NCBI RefSeq assembly: GCF_016743775.1
Contig: NZ_JAEQMY010000004.1
Coordinates: 124,001-188,000 of the forward strand
DNA length: 64,000 nt
Direction of reading: 5' to 3'
DNA from: Microvirga aerilata
Lineage (GTDB): Bacteria > Pseudomonadota > Alphaproteobacteria > Rhizobiales > Beijerinckiaceae
In this document: positions 26,907 through 35,655 of the stretch, in pieces
Position numbering within the stretch: the first letter of the stretch is position 1
How the letters are laid out: each line of letters begins with the position of its first letter
Notes under the pieces: model-generated
The model's input: the letters and a program-made list of their open reading frames with translations, nothing else
What the model was told of the DNA's origin: nothing
The model's database searches: none
Made by a program: the position numbers and the translations under genes

Positions 26907-27974
26907 ATGCGGGTCGTTGCCTTCGTCGCCTGCCTCGTCATCCTGGGCGCCGTCTTGCGCCCTGAGGCATCCCTCGCGCAAACAAGCGGACCACCGGAGT
27001 ACCGCTCCCTTTATCCAGCGCAAGGGGAGCATGCGCGACCCCATGCGGTCACGGCCGGAACAGCAGCGCCAGCCACGACGGCAGAGCCGACGCCTGTCCC
27101 CCCAACCTTCTACTCGGTCAGCCAACTGGGCGATCATCTGCATGCGGTCCGATGGGAGCTGGCCATCGTGGGCGCGGCCATCGTCACCGTCGGCATCATG
27201 GACTGGGATTGGGGCAACGGCTCGGGGTTCCAGACCATCGAGGAAGGATGGTTTTCCAAGAACACCCGGCACGGCGGAATGGACAAGATCGGCCATTCGT
27301 TCTCAACCTACGTTATCGCCGACCTCCTGACGGACAGGATCCGGGCCAATGCCTCTAATCCAGCAGGTGCCCCGATCACGGCCTCGCTTGTCGCGTTCGG
27401 GATCATGGGACTGGTTGAGACCCTGGATGGTTTCACGGGAAGGCACCGCTTCTCGCGCGAGGACATCGTGGCGAACGGCGTCGGTGCGCTCTTCTCAGTC
27501 TTCCGGAACTCCATCCCCGGGCTGCGGGAGAAGCTCGACTGGCGGATCATGTACACGCCTGCAAGCTTCGAGCGGCCGGGCGTCACAGGCGAGAACGGCA
27601 TTCTCCCTCCGTACGAGCGCCAGCGCTACATCATGGCCCTGAAGGGCAGCGGGTTCGAAACGCTCAAGAATACGCCTCTGCGATACGTTGAACTGCACGC
27701 CGGCTTCGATGCGCGCGGGTTCGAGGACAAGGAGCGCGAGCTCGGCTACCCGATCGAGCGATCCTTTTATGTCGGGGTGGGGCTGAACCTCAACGAGGTT
27801 CTCTTCGGAAGCGGACCCTATCCGAACTTCGCCAGGTACAGAGACACGCTGCCGGGCTGGGCCGCACGGAAGACACTTGAATACGTCCAGGTGCCGTATA
27901 CGTCCGTCTATCACGAGAACCGCTTCTCGACGGTGCGGCGTGCGAACACGACACCGAGGGAACAGGTGCGGTGA
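26907..27974 (+). CDS. Exported protein, DUF2279/YfiM-like
   Basis: A 355-residue protein with a signal peptide (RVVAFVACLVILGAVLRPEASLAQ, cleavage near ALA-Q). After a Pro/Ala/Thr-rich linker (30-70) comes a hydrophobic helix WELAIVGAAIVTVGIMDWDW, then GGMDKIGHSFSTYVIADLLT, the characteristic segment of DUF2279/YfiM-like envelope proteins with a membrane-embedded His. The C-terminal half (about 190-355) has alternating strands that could form part of an outer-membrane structure. Function unknown. ATG at 26907 starts the signal peptide. The next gene's frame overlaps the stop if its earliest GTG start is used. Confidence 0.7.
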   Translation: MRVVAFVACLVILGAVLRPEASLAQTSGPPEYRSLYPAQGEHARPHAVTAGTAAPATTAEPTPVPPTFYSVSQLGDHLHAVRWELAIVGAAIVTVGIMDWDWGNGSGFQTIEEGWFSKNTRHGGMDKIGHSFSTYVIADLLTDRIRANASNPAGAPITASLVAFGIMGLVETLDGFTGRHRFSREDIVANGVGALFSVFRNSIPGLREKLDWRIMYTPASFERPGVTGENGILPPYERQRYIMALKGSGFETLKNTPLRYVELHAGFDARGFEDKERELGYPIERSFYVGVGLNLNEVLFGSGPYPNFARYRDTLPGWAARKTLEYVQVPYTSVYHENRFSTVRRANTTPREQVR

Positions 27975-28009
27975 GCGGGCGTTATTGCCGGATCACAGGA
28001 AACGCCTGC

Positions 28010-28540
28010 ATGAGCACAGCCGCACTCCGCCCCATCGCAGCCGCCGTCATGTCATGCGCCATTGCCGCACTGACTTGGAGTTCCGTGCAGGCTGCCGAGA
28101 CCGACTTCCTCGGACGCTTCCGAGGCACTTGGTCCGGCTCCGGCCAGGTTCAGCGCGAAGGCAATTCCCAGCCGCGGCAGGTGACCTGCTCCGTGACCGG
28201 AAACCCTTCCGAGAACCGGATCAGCGCCCAGGGCAATTGCCGCGCCGCTCTCATCTTCAGCCGCCCGATCGGGGTTGATCTCGCCTATGATGCCCGCTCC
28301 AGCACCTATCGCGGCACCTATACCGGCGCCCGGATCGGTCCCGCTCGTCTCAGCGGCACGCGCAACGGCGACACGGTGAACCTGAGGATCGAATGGCCGC
28401 GTCCGGTCAACGGCGACATGCAAGCCTCGATGGTCATCCGCAACGATGGCAGGGGCACACTGCGCATCACGGTCGCGGATAATCTCACTCCCGGCGGCCC
28501 GGTCCAGCAGACCTCCGAGATCGTTCTGGCGCGCCAGTAA
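28010..28540 (+). CDS. Exported hypothetical protein
   Basis: A 176-residue protein with a signal peptide at residues 1 to about 30 (LRPIAAAVMSCAIAALTWSSVQA). The mature part is beta-rich with one pair of cysteines (VTCSVTGN and GNCRAAL) that may form a disulfide, and repeats of the kind GxWSGSGQV / GTYTGARIG / GTLRITV, suggesting a small lipocalin-like or immunoglobulin-like barrel. Not recognised beyond this. ATG at 28010 is chosen because it starts the signal peptide; a GTG at 27971 overlaps the stop of the DUF2279-like gene and would give coupling. Likely co-expressed with it. Confidence 0.65.
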   Translation: MSTAALRPIAAAVMSCAIAALTWSSVQAAETDFLGRFRGTWSGSGQVQREGNSQPRQVTCSVTGNPSENRISAQGNCRAALIFSRPIGVDLAYDARSSTYRGTYTGARIGPARLSGTRNGDTVNLRIEWPRPVNGDMQASMVIRNDGRGTLRITVADNLTPGGPVQQTSEIVLARQ

Positions 28541-28811
28541 CCGGCGCCACTCGGGCCTGCCGCGAGTCGCAGAGCGTGAGATGAACAGTTCGCGGCGATG
28601 AGCCCGGAGTTCGCAAGCTCTCGTCACCATCCTGGCCCATCAAATACCCAGCGATGCTCCTTCAGGGCGGGAGCATGCCGCCAGCATGGACACTTTCGCG
28701 ACAATTCTGGGCAAACACAGTTGCGCCGAAAAGAAGCCTACGTAGAATACCCTACGGCAAAGCGCCGGGAACAGGCGCAGCCATGGCTGGGGACTAGCCA
28801 GGAGGAAATGC

Positions 28812-29807
28812 ATGACTTCATTCACGAGACGCGGTTTTATCGCGTCGGCGTCCACCGTACTTGCAAGCTCGATCGTTGGGGTGAAACCCGGCTTCTCACA
28901 GTCGAACTACCCGAGCAGACCGATAACGCTCATCTGTCCATGGGGAGCAGGCGGCGGCACCGATGCAACGGCACGCATCATCGCGCAGGTGATGGAGCAG
29001 AAGGTCGGCCAGCCCGTCAATGTGGTGAATCGAACGGGCGGCAACGGCGTGGTTGGGCACACGGCCATTTCAACCGCAGCACCGGACGGCTATACGATCG
29101 GTCTGCTCACGGTCGAGATTGCCATGATGCATTGGCAGGGCCTGACGGATCTGACGCCGAAAAGCTACACTCCCCTCTCGCTGATGAACGTTGACGCGCC
29201 GGCCATTCAGGTAAAGGCTGACAGTCCCTACAAGAATATCAAGGAACTCGCCGACGCCATCAAGGCGGCGCCTCCCGGCAAGCTGAAAGCGTCGGGAACC
29301 GGCCAGGGCGGCATCTGGCACCTGGCCCTCGTAGGATGGCTGCAATCTCTCGGGCTGCAGCCCAATCACGTCGCCTGGGTGCCTTCGAACGGCGCCGCGC
29401 CAGGGATGCAGGACCTGGCAGCCGGCGGAATCGACATCGTGCCCTGCTCGCTCCCCGAGGCACGGCCGATGATCGACGCCGGTCGGGCCAAGAGCCTTGC
29501 CATCCTGGCGCCGGAAAGGAACCCGCAGTTTCCGAACGTGCCGACGCTCGACGAGCAGATGGGACCCCATAAATCGGTTGGAGTGTGGCGAGGCATCGCC
29601 GGCCCCAAGGGCCTTCCGGCAGACGTTCAGGACAAGCTGGTCGCCGTGCTCAAGGAGGTTTATGACTCCAAGGAGTACAAGGACTTCATGAGCAGCCGAG
29701 GCTTCGGGACTCAATGGGCCGAAAGAGCCGCATATGGTCAATTCATGGATGAGTCCGATCGGCAGATGGGCGAGGCCATGAAAGCCGCAGGCCTGGCAAA
29801 GGCGTAG
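28812..29807 (+). CDS. tctC: Tripartite tricarboxylate transporter substrate-binding protein (TctC)
   Basis: A 331-residue periplasmic binding protein of the TctC/Bug family. The N-terminus has a Tat-like signal (FTRRGFIASAST) ending near GFSQ. Conserved features are YPSRPITLICPWGAGGGTD at the mature start, NRTGGNG and PDGYTIG, which build the carboxylate-binding pocket. The family binds citrate, tricarballylate, aromatic acids and others, so the ligand is not fixed. ATG at 28812 follows an AGGAGG site. First gene of a tctCBA operon; a hairpin between it and tctB probably sets a higher level for the binding protein. Confidence 0.88.
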   Translation: MTSFTRRGFIASASTVLASSIVGVKPGFSQSNYPSRPITLICPWGAGGGTDATARIIAQVMEQKVGQPVNVVNRTGGNGVVGHTAISTAAPDGYTIGLLTVEIAMMHWQGLTDLTPKSYTPLSLMNVDAPAIQVKADSPYKNIKELADAIKAAPPGKLKASGTGQGGIWHLALVGWLQSLGLQPNHVAWVPSNGAAPGMQDLAAGGIDIVPCSLPEARPMIDAGRAKSLAILAPERNPQFPNVPTLDEQMGPHKSVGVWRGIAGPKGLPADVQDKLVAVLKEVYDSKEYKDFMSSRGFGTQWAERAAYGQFMDESDRQMGEAMKAAGLAKA

Positions 29808-29837
29808 GCGGACCGAGCCGAAGCGGCTTCTAACCGA

Positions 29838-29869
29838 CCGGGCGCCTTTACCGAAGCGAAGGCGCCCGG
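29838..29869 (+). terminator. Intercistronic stem-loop in the tct operon
   Basis: CCGGGCGCCTT and AAGGCGCCCGG form a perfect 11-bp stem with a 10-base loop, 30 bases after the tctC stop and before tctB. No long T-run follows, so it is more likely a partial terminator or mRNA-stabilising element. Confidence 0.55.
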
Positions 29870-29902
29870 GTTCATCCTGTTCATGCCGGAAGAGCCCCGT
29901 CC

Positions 29903-30400
29903 ATGCGCCTGTCCGACCGCGTTACCGGTTCATTCGTCGCCACGCTGGGCGCGCTGGCAACCTATGGGGGCTCGCAGCTTCCCCCAGTGCCCGGTCAGGA
30001 TGTCGGGCCGAGCGTGTTCCCGATGGTGATAGGCGTAGGCCTCATCCTGTGCGGGCTCATGATCGCGTTCGGGATCGGGCACAGCTTCGAAGACGAGGCC
30101 GAGGCTGACCTTGCCGCCGTTCAGGGACCGTCACAGGAGGCACAGCCTTCCGAGCCCTTGAGCTACAGGCTTCGTGCCTTGCTGCCGCCCATTCTGCTTT
30201 TGTTTTACGTGTACGCCGCAGACCGGATCGGGTTCGTTCCGGTTGCGGCCGTGATGATCTTCATATCGGCCCTGGCCTTCAGCGCCAAGCTGCGCGTGGC
30301 CCTTCCGCTCGCTCTACTGGCGCCGATCGTCATCCACCTGATCTTCTACAAGCTTCTGCGCGTCCCACTGCCTCCCGGCCTTCTACCGATGCCCTGGTGA
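29903..30400 (+). CDS. tctB: Tripartite tricarboxylate transporter small membrane subunit (TctB)
   Basis: A 165-residue protein with four hydrophobic segments (about 10-30, 38-58, 92-110 and 113-148), the size and topology of TctB (DUF1468). It has the GQDVGPSVFP motif near residue 33 seen at the first loop of this family, and an acidic linker (EDEAEADLAAVQ). It works with TctA in the inner membrane. It ends inside the tctA start (GTGA). Confidence 0.82.
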   Translation: MRLSDRVTGSFVATLGALATYGGSQLPPVPGQDVGPSVFPMVIGVGLILCGLMIAFGIGHSFEDEAEADLAAVQGPSQEAQPSEPLSYRLRALLPPILLLFYVYAADRIGFVPVAAVMIFISALAFSAKLRVALPLALLAPIVIHLIFYKLLRVPLPPGLLPMPW

Positions 30401-31905
30401 TCATGAACGAACTCGTTGAAGCCTTCCGGCTCGTCCTCGCACCCGACGTGATGATCGCGATTCTGCTGTCGTCGATCTACGGCCTCGTCATCGGCTCGTT
30501 GCCTGGTTTGTCGGCCACCATGGCAACGGCGCTGCTGGTGCCGGTGACGTTCTATCTCTCTCCCATCGCTGCGGTAGCCTCGATCATCGCGGCGTCCGCC
30601 ATGGCGATCTTCTCGGGCGATATACCGGGCTGCCTGCTCCGCATTCCCGGAACTCCCGCGTCCGCCGCTTACACGGACGAAGCCTATGCGATGACCCGCA
30701 ACGGGCAGGCGGAGGTTGCTCTTGGGGCGGGACTTTGGTTCAGCGCACTGGGCGGTGTCGCAGGGACGATTTCGCTCGTGGTCATGGCCCCTATGCTCGC
30801 CGAGCTGGCGCTGAACTTCTCGACATACGAGTATTTCTGGCTCGCCTTCCTGGGTTTGATGTGCGCGACGTTGGTGGCGCGGTCGTCCCCGGTAAAAGCA
30901 ATTGCAAGCATGCTGCTCGGCCTTCTCGTCGCCTGCATCGGGATGGAAAACCCCGGCGGCGTGCCTCGCTTCACATTCGGGGTCGCGGAGCTCCTCGGCG
31001 GCATCGAGCCGATCCCGGCCTTGGTCGGCGTCTTTGCCGTGTCGGAGGTTATCCGCGCCATCGTCTCGCCTGAACCACCTCCCCTGCCGTCCCGCAGGTT
31101 TGGCAGCATCCTGGCCGGTCAACTCGCCCTCACCCGCAAATACTGGCGGCAGATGACCCGGGGCAATGTCGTTGGCATCATCATCGGCGTTCTGCCGGGA
31201 GCGGGCGCAGATATGGCGGCCTGGGTGAGCTATGCCATGTCCAAACGGTTCTCCAAGGAACCGAAGAAGTTCGGTACCGGGCATCCGGAGGGGCTCGTCG
31301 AAGCGGGAGCAAGCAACAACGCGAGCCTTGCAAGCGGCTGGGTGCCGGCACTGTTGTTCGGCATACCCGGGGATACGATTACGGCTATCGCCATCGGCGT
31401 CCTGTACATGAAGGGGCTCAATCCGGGCCCGACTCTCTTCACGGAGAGAGCCTCGAGCATGTACGCGCTCTACATCATCTTCATTCTCGCCAACATCATC
31501 ATGATCCCGCTCGGAATCGTCATGATCCGCGCGGCGAGCTCAATCCTGCGGGCTCCTCGTGCGACCATCATGCCGGTGATCCTGGTTTGCTGCGCCGTCG
31601 GGGCCTTCGCGACCGGCAACAACCTGTTTGCCATCATCCTCGTCGCGGCTTTCGGCGTGATTGGCTATGTGATGGAAAATAACGGCTTTCCCGTTGCCGC
31701 GATGGTGCTTGGCATCGTGATGGGCACAATGGTCGAGCAGAGTTTCGTCACGTCGCTGATCAAATCCGACGGGAGCCTGCTGCCGTTCTTCGAGCGCCCC
31801 GTCTCGGCCGTTCTGGCCACGATGACCATCGCGGCCCTGCTGTGGCCGGCCTTCATCTGGTCATGGAAACGCCTTCGGCCACGACCGCAGGAGCAGGCAT
31901 TGTGA
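30397..31905 (+). CDS. tctA: Tripartite tricarboxylate transporter large membrane subunit (TctA)
   Basis: A 502-residue inner-membrane protein with about 11-12 helices, the solute channel of the TTT system. The family motifs are present: GSLPGLSATMATALLVPVTF near residue 30, GIIIGVLPGAGADMAAW near residue 255 and PALLFGIPGDTITA near residue 315. The start is either GTG at 30397, overlapping the tctB stop, or ATG at 30403. Transport is driven by an ion gradient. Confidence 0.9.
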   Translation: MIMNELVEAFRLVLAPDVMIAILLSSIYGLVIGSLPGLSATMATALLVPVTFYLSPIAAVASIIAASAMAIFSGDIPGCLLRIPGTPASAAYTDEAYAMTRNGQAEVALGAGLWFSALGGVAGTISLVVMAPMLAELALNFSTYEYFWLAFLGLMCATLVARSSPVKAIASMLLGLLVACIGMENPGGVPRFTFGVAELLGGIEPIPALVGVFAVSEVIRAIVSPEPPPLPSRRFGSILAGQLALTRKYWRQMTRGNVVGIIIGVLPGAGADMAAWVSYAMSKRFSKEPKKFGTGHPEGLVEAGASNNASLASGWVPALLFGIPGDTITAIAIGVLYMKGLNPGPTLFTERASSMYALYIIFILANIIMIPLGIVMIRAASSILRAPRATIMPVILVCCAVGAFATGNNLFAIILVAAFGVIGYVMENNGFPVAAMVLGIVMGTMVEQSFVTSLIKSDGSLLPFFERPVSAVLATMTIAALLWPAFIWSWKRLRPRPQEQAL

Positions 31906-31930
31906 GGGATCCCTCAGGGTTGCACTGACA

Positions 31931-31976
31931 GATGGGGCCGGCATGCGGAATAGTCCGCATCAAGGCCAGCCCCATC
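31931..31976. other. Nested inverted repeats between convergent genes
   Basis: An outer pair GATGGGGC (31931-31938) / GCCCCATC (31969-31976) encloses an inner pair ATGCGGA (31943-31949) / TCCGCAT (31954-31960). Both are perfect. It lies 25 bases after tctA and 40 bases from the end of the convergent CYTH-like gene. It may end both transcripts; it has no T-run. Confidence 0.5.
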
Positions 31977-32016
31977 GAATGCCGGGTCGCTCCGCTCAAG
32001 CGTCCGTTGCACGAGA

Positions 32017-32724
32017 TTATTGAGCCGACCTCTTCACCGGCCCGCAAAACTCTTCGGCCACCGGTTCCAGGGCTGGCGGAACAGCGCTTTCCTTTGTTGC
32101 CTTCAGGAGACCGGACGTCTCGAGCGAACGGCTGAGGGCGACAATAACGTCGTCAGCCGCAGACATGTTGCTGGCTTGAACGGCCTGCTTGGATTGGTCC
32201 AGCATATCGAGAACAGCTTCGACCTGCTGGCTCAAGAGCGGCACCTCGGGGTTCGACTGCAGGCCGTTCAGCGCGATGTAGCGCCACTCATACGCATACT
32301 CGGCCGTCACCTCAGGCCCAAACCACATTGGGATCTCGAAGGCTTCTGCCTGTTGGGCATCGGCGAACGCGACCGTGATGAGATCGATGCTGCATGGATA
32401 CACGACCCGGTCGATCTGTATCGTATAGCCGAGATCGCTTTGGGCGGGCACATTGAGGCGGTCGTAGGAGATCTGGCCGATGCAGAGACCGAACAGCGCC
32501 TCGGCATGCTCACGCGGGAGCGGAGCCAGGTTCTCCAGCACATCTCCTGCCGGATCGCTCCCGGACAGGACGAAGTGAGCCTGATTAGCCTCAAGCCTGA
32601 TGAATTGGTCTTTGCCAGGCTGGGACGAGAGATAGCCTTCAACAATCTGACGATCGACACCCAGATCTCTCGAGATCATGCGAGCAAGGCACGGAGCAAC
32701 AAGGAAGCGGCGGAAACTCTTCAT
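32017..32724 (-). CDS. CYTH-fold protein lacking catalytic residues
   Basis: A 235-residue soluble protein. Residues 1 to about 155 follow the CYTH (triphosphate tunnel) fold: RRFLV at the start, VEGYLSSQP (28-36), a strand pair IRLEANQAHFVLSG, and the family's typical C-terminal stretch QAEAFEIPMWFGPEVTAE (125-142) before an ALNG end. Yet the EXEXK motif that opens active members is replaced (SFRRF), the basic strand residues are lost, and the metal-binding E-V-E is T-V-A (117-119). It is therefore probably a pseudoenzyme that may bind rather than hydrolyse. A C-terminal helical tail (about 160-235) is additional. Assignment is by remembered alignment to bacterial CYTH triphosphatases; no partner gene is evident. 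Confidence 0.65.
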   Translation of the reverse strand: MKSFRRFLVAPCLARMISRDLGVDRQIVEGYLSSQPGKDQFIRLEANQAHFVLSGSDPAGDVLENLAPLPREHAEALFGLCIGQISYDRLNVPAQSDLGYTIQIDRVVYPCSIDLITVAFADAQQAEAFEIPMWFGPEVTAEYAYEWRYIALNGLQSNPEVPLLSQQVEAVLDMLDQSKQAVQASNMSAADDVIVALSRSLETSGLLKATKESAVPPALEPVAEEFCGPVKRSAQ

Positions 32725-33057
32725 GACAGCACCTGTGGAACAACAGAAACCCAGACCCCAGGGGCATCGTCTGCTCTAAAGCGTTTACAAACGATTAGCG
32801 TAATACTTTCCTATGCAGAGCGTATTACGTAGAGGACGCAAGGATAAAAACCCGGATTTGTCCGAGACTTCATGCATATCCCTTATGGAGTCAGGACTTA
32901 GAAGCGGCCGATGCCGCAGCCCTCTTCTCCTCAACCTCATATCGCAGGAAACACATTACAGGTTTGCCTCATCGATTGGTGAAATTGCCCATTCGTCTGT
33001 GCCGCGCAGCCTCTTGGCACCCGACGCATGGGAGCGCCACCGTGGTCCGAAAGCCTG
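32725..33057. promoter_or_regulatory. Divergent spacer with an inverted repeat
   Basis: A 333-base spacer between the CYTH-like gene (left) and a small unknown gene (right). It is A/T-richer than its surroundings and holds a perfect dyad CGTAATAC (32799-32806) / GTATTACG (32822-32829), about 75 bases upstream of the CYTH start, a plausible operator. No clear small gene was found. Confidence 0.35.
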
Positions 33058-33477
33058 ATGGCTCTCGTGAGGGTCAAGCCCGTGATTTCCGGTGAGATGA
33101 TCCGCGAGAACCGTAACCTTGCGAACTGCGTTGACCCAGGACAGCGGCCGATGGGCCGTGCGGTCAGCGAGGGTCAAGCAGTGTTGAGTTTCAAAACCGT
33201 CGAAGAGGTCTGCGAGAGCAAGAAAATCACCCTTGTGCTTCATCCTGCCATCCGGCGCGCCGTAGGCGGGTACGAGGAAAGCTTCTACATCGGCCTGCGC
33301 TGCTTTCTGAAGGGAGAAACAGACGGGATCTTCTTCCTGCCTCTGCAGGATGGCGGCTACGTCCGCCTTATATTCTCGCAACGCCATTCGGCAGGAGGTC
33401 ACCCGATCCTGAGAGTTGATCCTCTGACGCCAGAGGGGCTGCAGCGTATCAAGGCGGCGGTCGACCCGAACAACTAG
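33058..33477 (+). CDS. Hypothetical protein
   Basis: A 139-residue protein I do not recognise. The C-terminal 95 residues look the most protein-like: LHPAIRRAVGGYEESFYIGLRCF, then DGIFFLPLQDGGYVRLIFS and DPLTPEGLQRIKAAV, a mix of strands and a last helix. No signal peptide or membrane segment. An ATG at 33058 is used; ATG 33028 or a short GTG start near 33181 are alternatives. An opposing frame of similar length exists, but codon third positions favour this strand. Confidence 0.45.
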   Translation: MALVRVKPVISGEMIRENRNLANCVDPGQRPMGRAVSEGQAVLSFKTVEEVCESKKITLVLHPAIRRAVGGYEESFYIGLRCFLKGETDGIFFLPLQDGGYVRLIFSQRHSAGGHPILRVDPLTPEGLQRIKAAVDPNN

Positions 33478-33564
33478 GCTCTGGCACGGCGCCAGCGCTC
33501 CTCTGGGGCAAAAGCCAACGCCTGCATTTGTGACGGCGGCGCCCTTTGCGCCACCAGCGGCAGC

Positions 33565-34785
33565 CTAGTTGCCAGCCGCCGGCATGCGCCGAGTAGCGAC
33601 AAGTGCCAACGAGGCGATGGCCAGCGAGGAGCAGATCGTCATGATCGCGATGAGGGGCCAGACAGTGGAGCTGAGTGTCGCGCCAACAATGGGGGCGACG
33701 AGCGCGCCGAACCCGATCTGGAAGCTCCCTGACAGGCCAGCGGCGGCCCCGGCCAGATCGGACCTCACGCTCACGGCGCCGGCAATGCCGCTCGGCAGGA
33801 CCAGCCCGTTCGCCACGCCGATGAACAGCATCGGCCCGAACAGGGCGACCGGCGACAGGAAGCCTGAAGCGATCAAAGCCGCCATGGCCGCGATGCTGAC
33901 CAGAGACAGGAGCGTGCCCGCCAGGATCATCCGGTTTGGCCCCATCCTGCCTGCTATGCGGCCAGTGGCGAAGTTGCCCAGGATATAGCCGCTCGGCACC
34001 ATGGCAAAATAGAAGCCGTACTCGGCGGGACTGCGCCCGAGCAGTTCGATCATCACATACGGGGCCCCCGCCAGGAACGCAAAGAACATGGCCGACACGA
34101 AGCTGGTCACCAGCGTGTAGCCCCAGAACTGGCGGGACCGGAAAAGGCTCCCGTAGCCCCGCAGGAGTTCGCGGGCGGACTCCCCGGAGGCGCGACTGTG
34201 GTTCGTCTCGCGAAGATGCCAATACGCGAACATCAAGGCCAGCCCGCCGAATCCGATCAGAAAGGCGAACGAGGCGCGCCAACCGAAAAACGTCTCGAGC
34301 ACGCCGCCGATGGTTGGTGCAATCATGGGAGCGACCGCCATGCCCATGGTGACATAGGCGATCATGCTCGCCACCTGATTGCGCCCGTAAAGATCACGGA
34401 CGATGGCGCGGCTCAGGGTGATCCCCGCGCAACCTCCTATGGCCTGCACGATACGACCGAAGATCAGCACCCCAATGTTCTGAGCCGACAGGCAGATGGC
34501 CGAGCCGACCACGAAGACGAGCAGGCCTGTCAGAAGAACGGGCCGTCGTCCCAGTCTATCGGACAGGGGACCGATAACCAGCTGTCCGAACGCCATCGCG
34601 CCGAGATAAAGCGACAGGGTAAGCTGAATGGTCGTGAAATCGACACCGAGCGCCCGCGCCATTCCGGGCATCGAAGGCAGGTACATATTGATGCCGAGCG
34701 GGCTCACGGCGGAAACGGCAATGAGCAGCGCAATGAAGCCGGGCTTGGCGGCGGGCTGATCCGTAGCGGCAGGGGTATGGGTCAT
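33565..34785 (-). CDS. Bcr/CflA-type multidrug MFS efflux transporter
   Basis: A 406-residue inner-membrane protein with 12 predicted helices, of the drug:proton antiporter DHA1 (Bcr/CflA) group. Typical features are SPLGINMYLPSMPGMA in helix 1, GPLSDRLGRRPVLLTG (motif A) after helix 2, and RAIVRDLYGRN after helix 4. The family exports bicyclomycin, chloramphenicol-like drugs or sulfathiazole and sometimes cysteine. ATG at 34785 begins the conserved part; the frame extends to 34848. Single gene. Confidence 0.88.
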   Translation of the reverse strand: MTHTPAATDQPAAKPGFIALLIAVSAVSPLGINMYLPSMPGMARALGVDFTTIQLTLSLYLGAMAFGQLVIGPLSDRLGRRPVLLTGLLVFVVGSAICLSAQNIGVLIFGRIVQAIGGCAGITLSRAIVRDLYGRNQVASMIAYVTMGMAVAPMIAPTIGGVLETFFGWRASFAFLIGFGGLALMFAYWHLRETNHSRASGESARELLRGYGSLFRSRQFWGYTLVTSFVSAMFFAFLAGAPYVMIELLGRSPAEYGFYFAMVPSGYILGNFATGRIAGRMGPNRMILAGTLLSLVSIAAMAALIASGFLSPVALFGPMLFIGVANGLVLPSGIAGAVSVRSDLAGAAAGLSGSFQIGFGALVAPIVGATLSSTVWPLIAIMTICSSLAIASLALVATRRMPAAGN

Positions 34786-35020
34786 AACTTCAAGATCGCT
34801 TCCGGAGGTGCCCTTGGACAGCTTGGCAGGGAAAGGTCCTTGTTGCACAAGCTAGGTCGGATGTGGGGCAATGACAGTGCTCTGTCTCCTCGATCGGCGC
34901 AACACCGCCATGCGCAGACCGCACCCGTGGGCTGGCGAGGCACAGACATCGACGTGATCGCGCCACGACACGGCATGGCCTGAGGGGTCTGGAAACAGAA
35001 GGCTCAACAGCGATTCCGCG

Positions 35021-35395
35021 TCAGATCCGATGGTCCGGCGTCACGGACGGAATCGTGGACCTCTGCTCGACGGCTCTGTCGCCCGGCAATGGCTGGGGCG
35101 GGACGCTGGCTTGACCTGACGCGAGACGCCGCTCGAGAGCAGCAACTTGCCGGGCCAGGTTGTCGATTGCCGCCTTGAGGGCAAGAACGTCGGCCGCGTC
35201 CGGAATTGTCGACACTGTTGCCGTCGCCGGCTGCGCGGTTGGAGCCTCGAGACCCGGGTGTGATTCGACATCACGAAAAGGCTCTCGCCTCCTCTTCCCG
35301 GGAGACAGGAGACGCCTGAACATCTGCCATATCAGCCAGAGGACACATAAAGCCAGGAAGAGTGCGATCAACACCGACGGCAGACTATCGAACAT
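35021..35395 (-). CDS. Small membrane-anchored coiled-coil protein
   Basis: About 124 residues: one N-terminal membrane helix (SVLIALFLALCVLWLIWQMF), a basic stretch (SPGKRRREPFR), a Pro/Ala/Thr-rich linker, and a short coiled coil (LKAAIDNLARQVAALERRLASG), with a disordered tail. No family recognised. The start is unsure: ATG at 35395 has a better-spaced GGGA, while ATG at 35407 is four codons longer. Orientation suggests a cytoplasmic coiled coil if the positive-inside rule holds. Confidence 0.55.
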   Translation of the reverse strand: MFDSLPSVLIALFLALCVLWLIWQMFRRLLSPGKRRREPFRDVESHPGLEAPTAQPATATVSTIPDAADVLALKAAIDNLARQVAALERRLASGQASVPPQPLPGDRAVEQRSTIPSVTPDHRI

Positions 35396-35655
35396 GGTTG
35401 TCGTCATCCCTGAACAGATCGATGGAGGCATCGAGGCAATGTCACAGCAATCCTCATCGTTCCGGAGCCTCGGCGACAGGGCTTGTCCCGATGCTTCCTC
35501 CAATCCCCGTCCATAGGCTGCCTGATAGGCGCAGGCGCCGCTTTGGCGAAACGGAGAAGCTGACCTTTCCCTCCCGCCAACGCCTGTCTCCCCTATATGA
35601 GATCGTCAGCCGGGCATCCTGCATGCTACCCAGCGGCCAAAGGCGGTAACTGCTC

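Noticed and set aside
32956..33402. 148-codon frame opposite the hypothetical gene at 33058-33477
   Set aside because: Codon third positions and protein-like composition favour the + strand frame; this one lacks a ribosome site.
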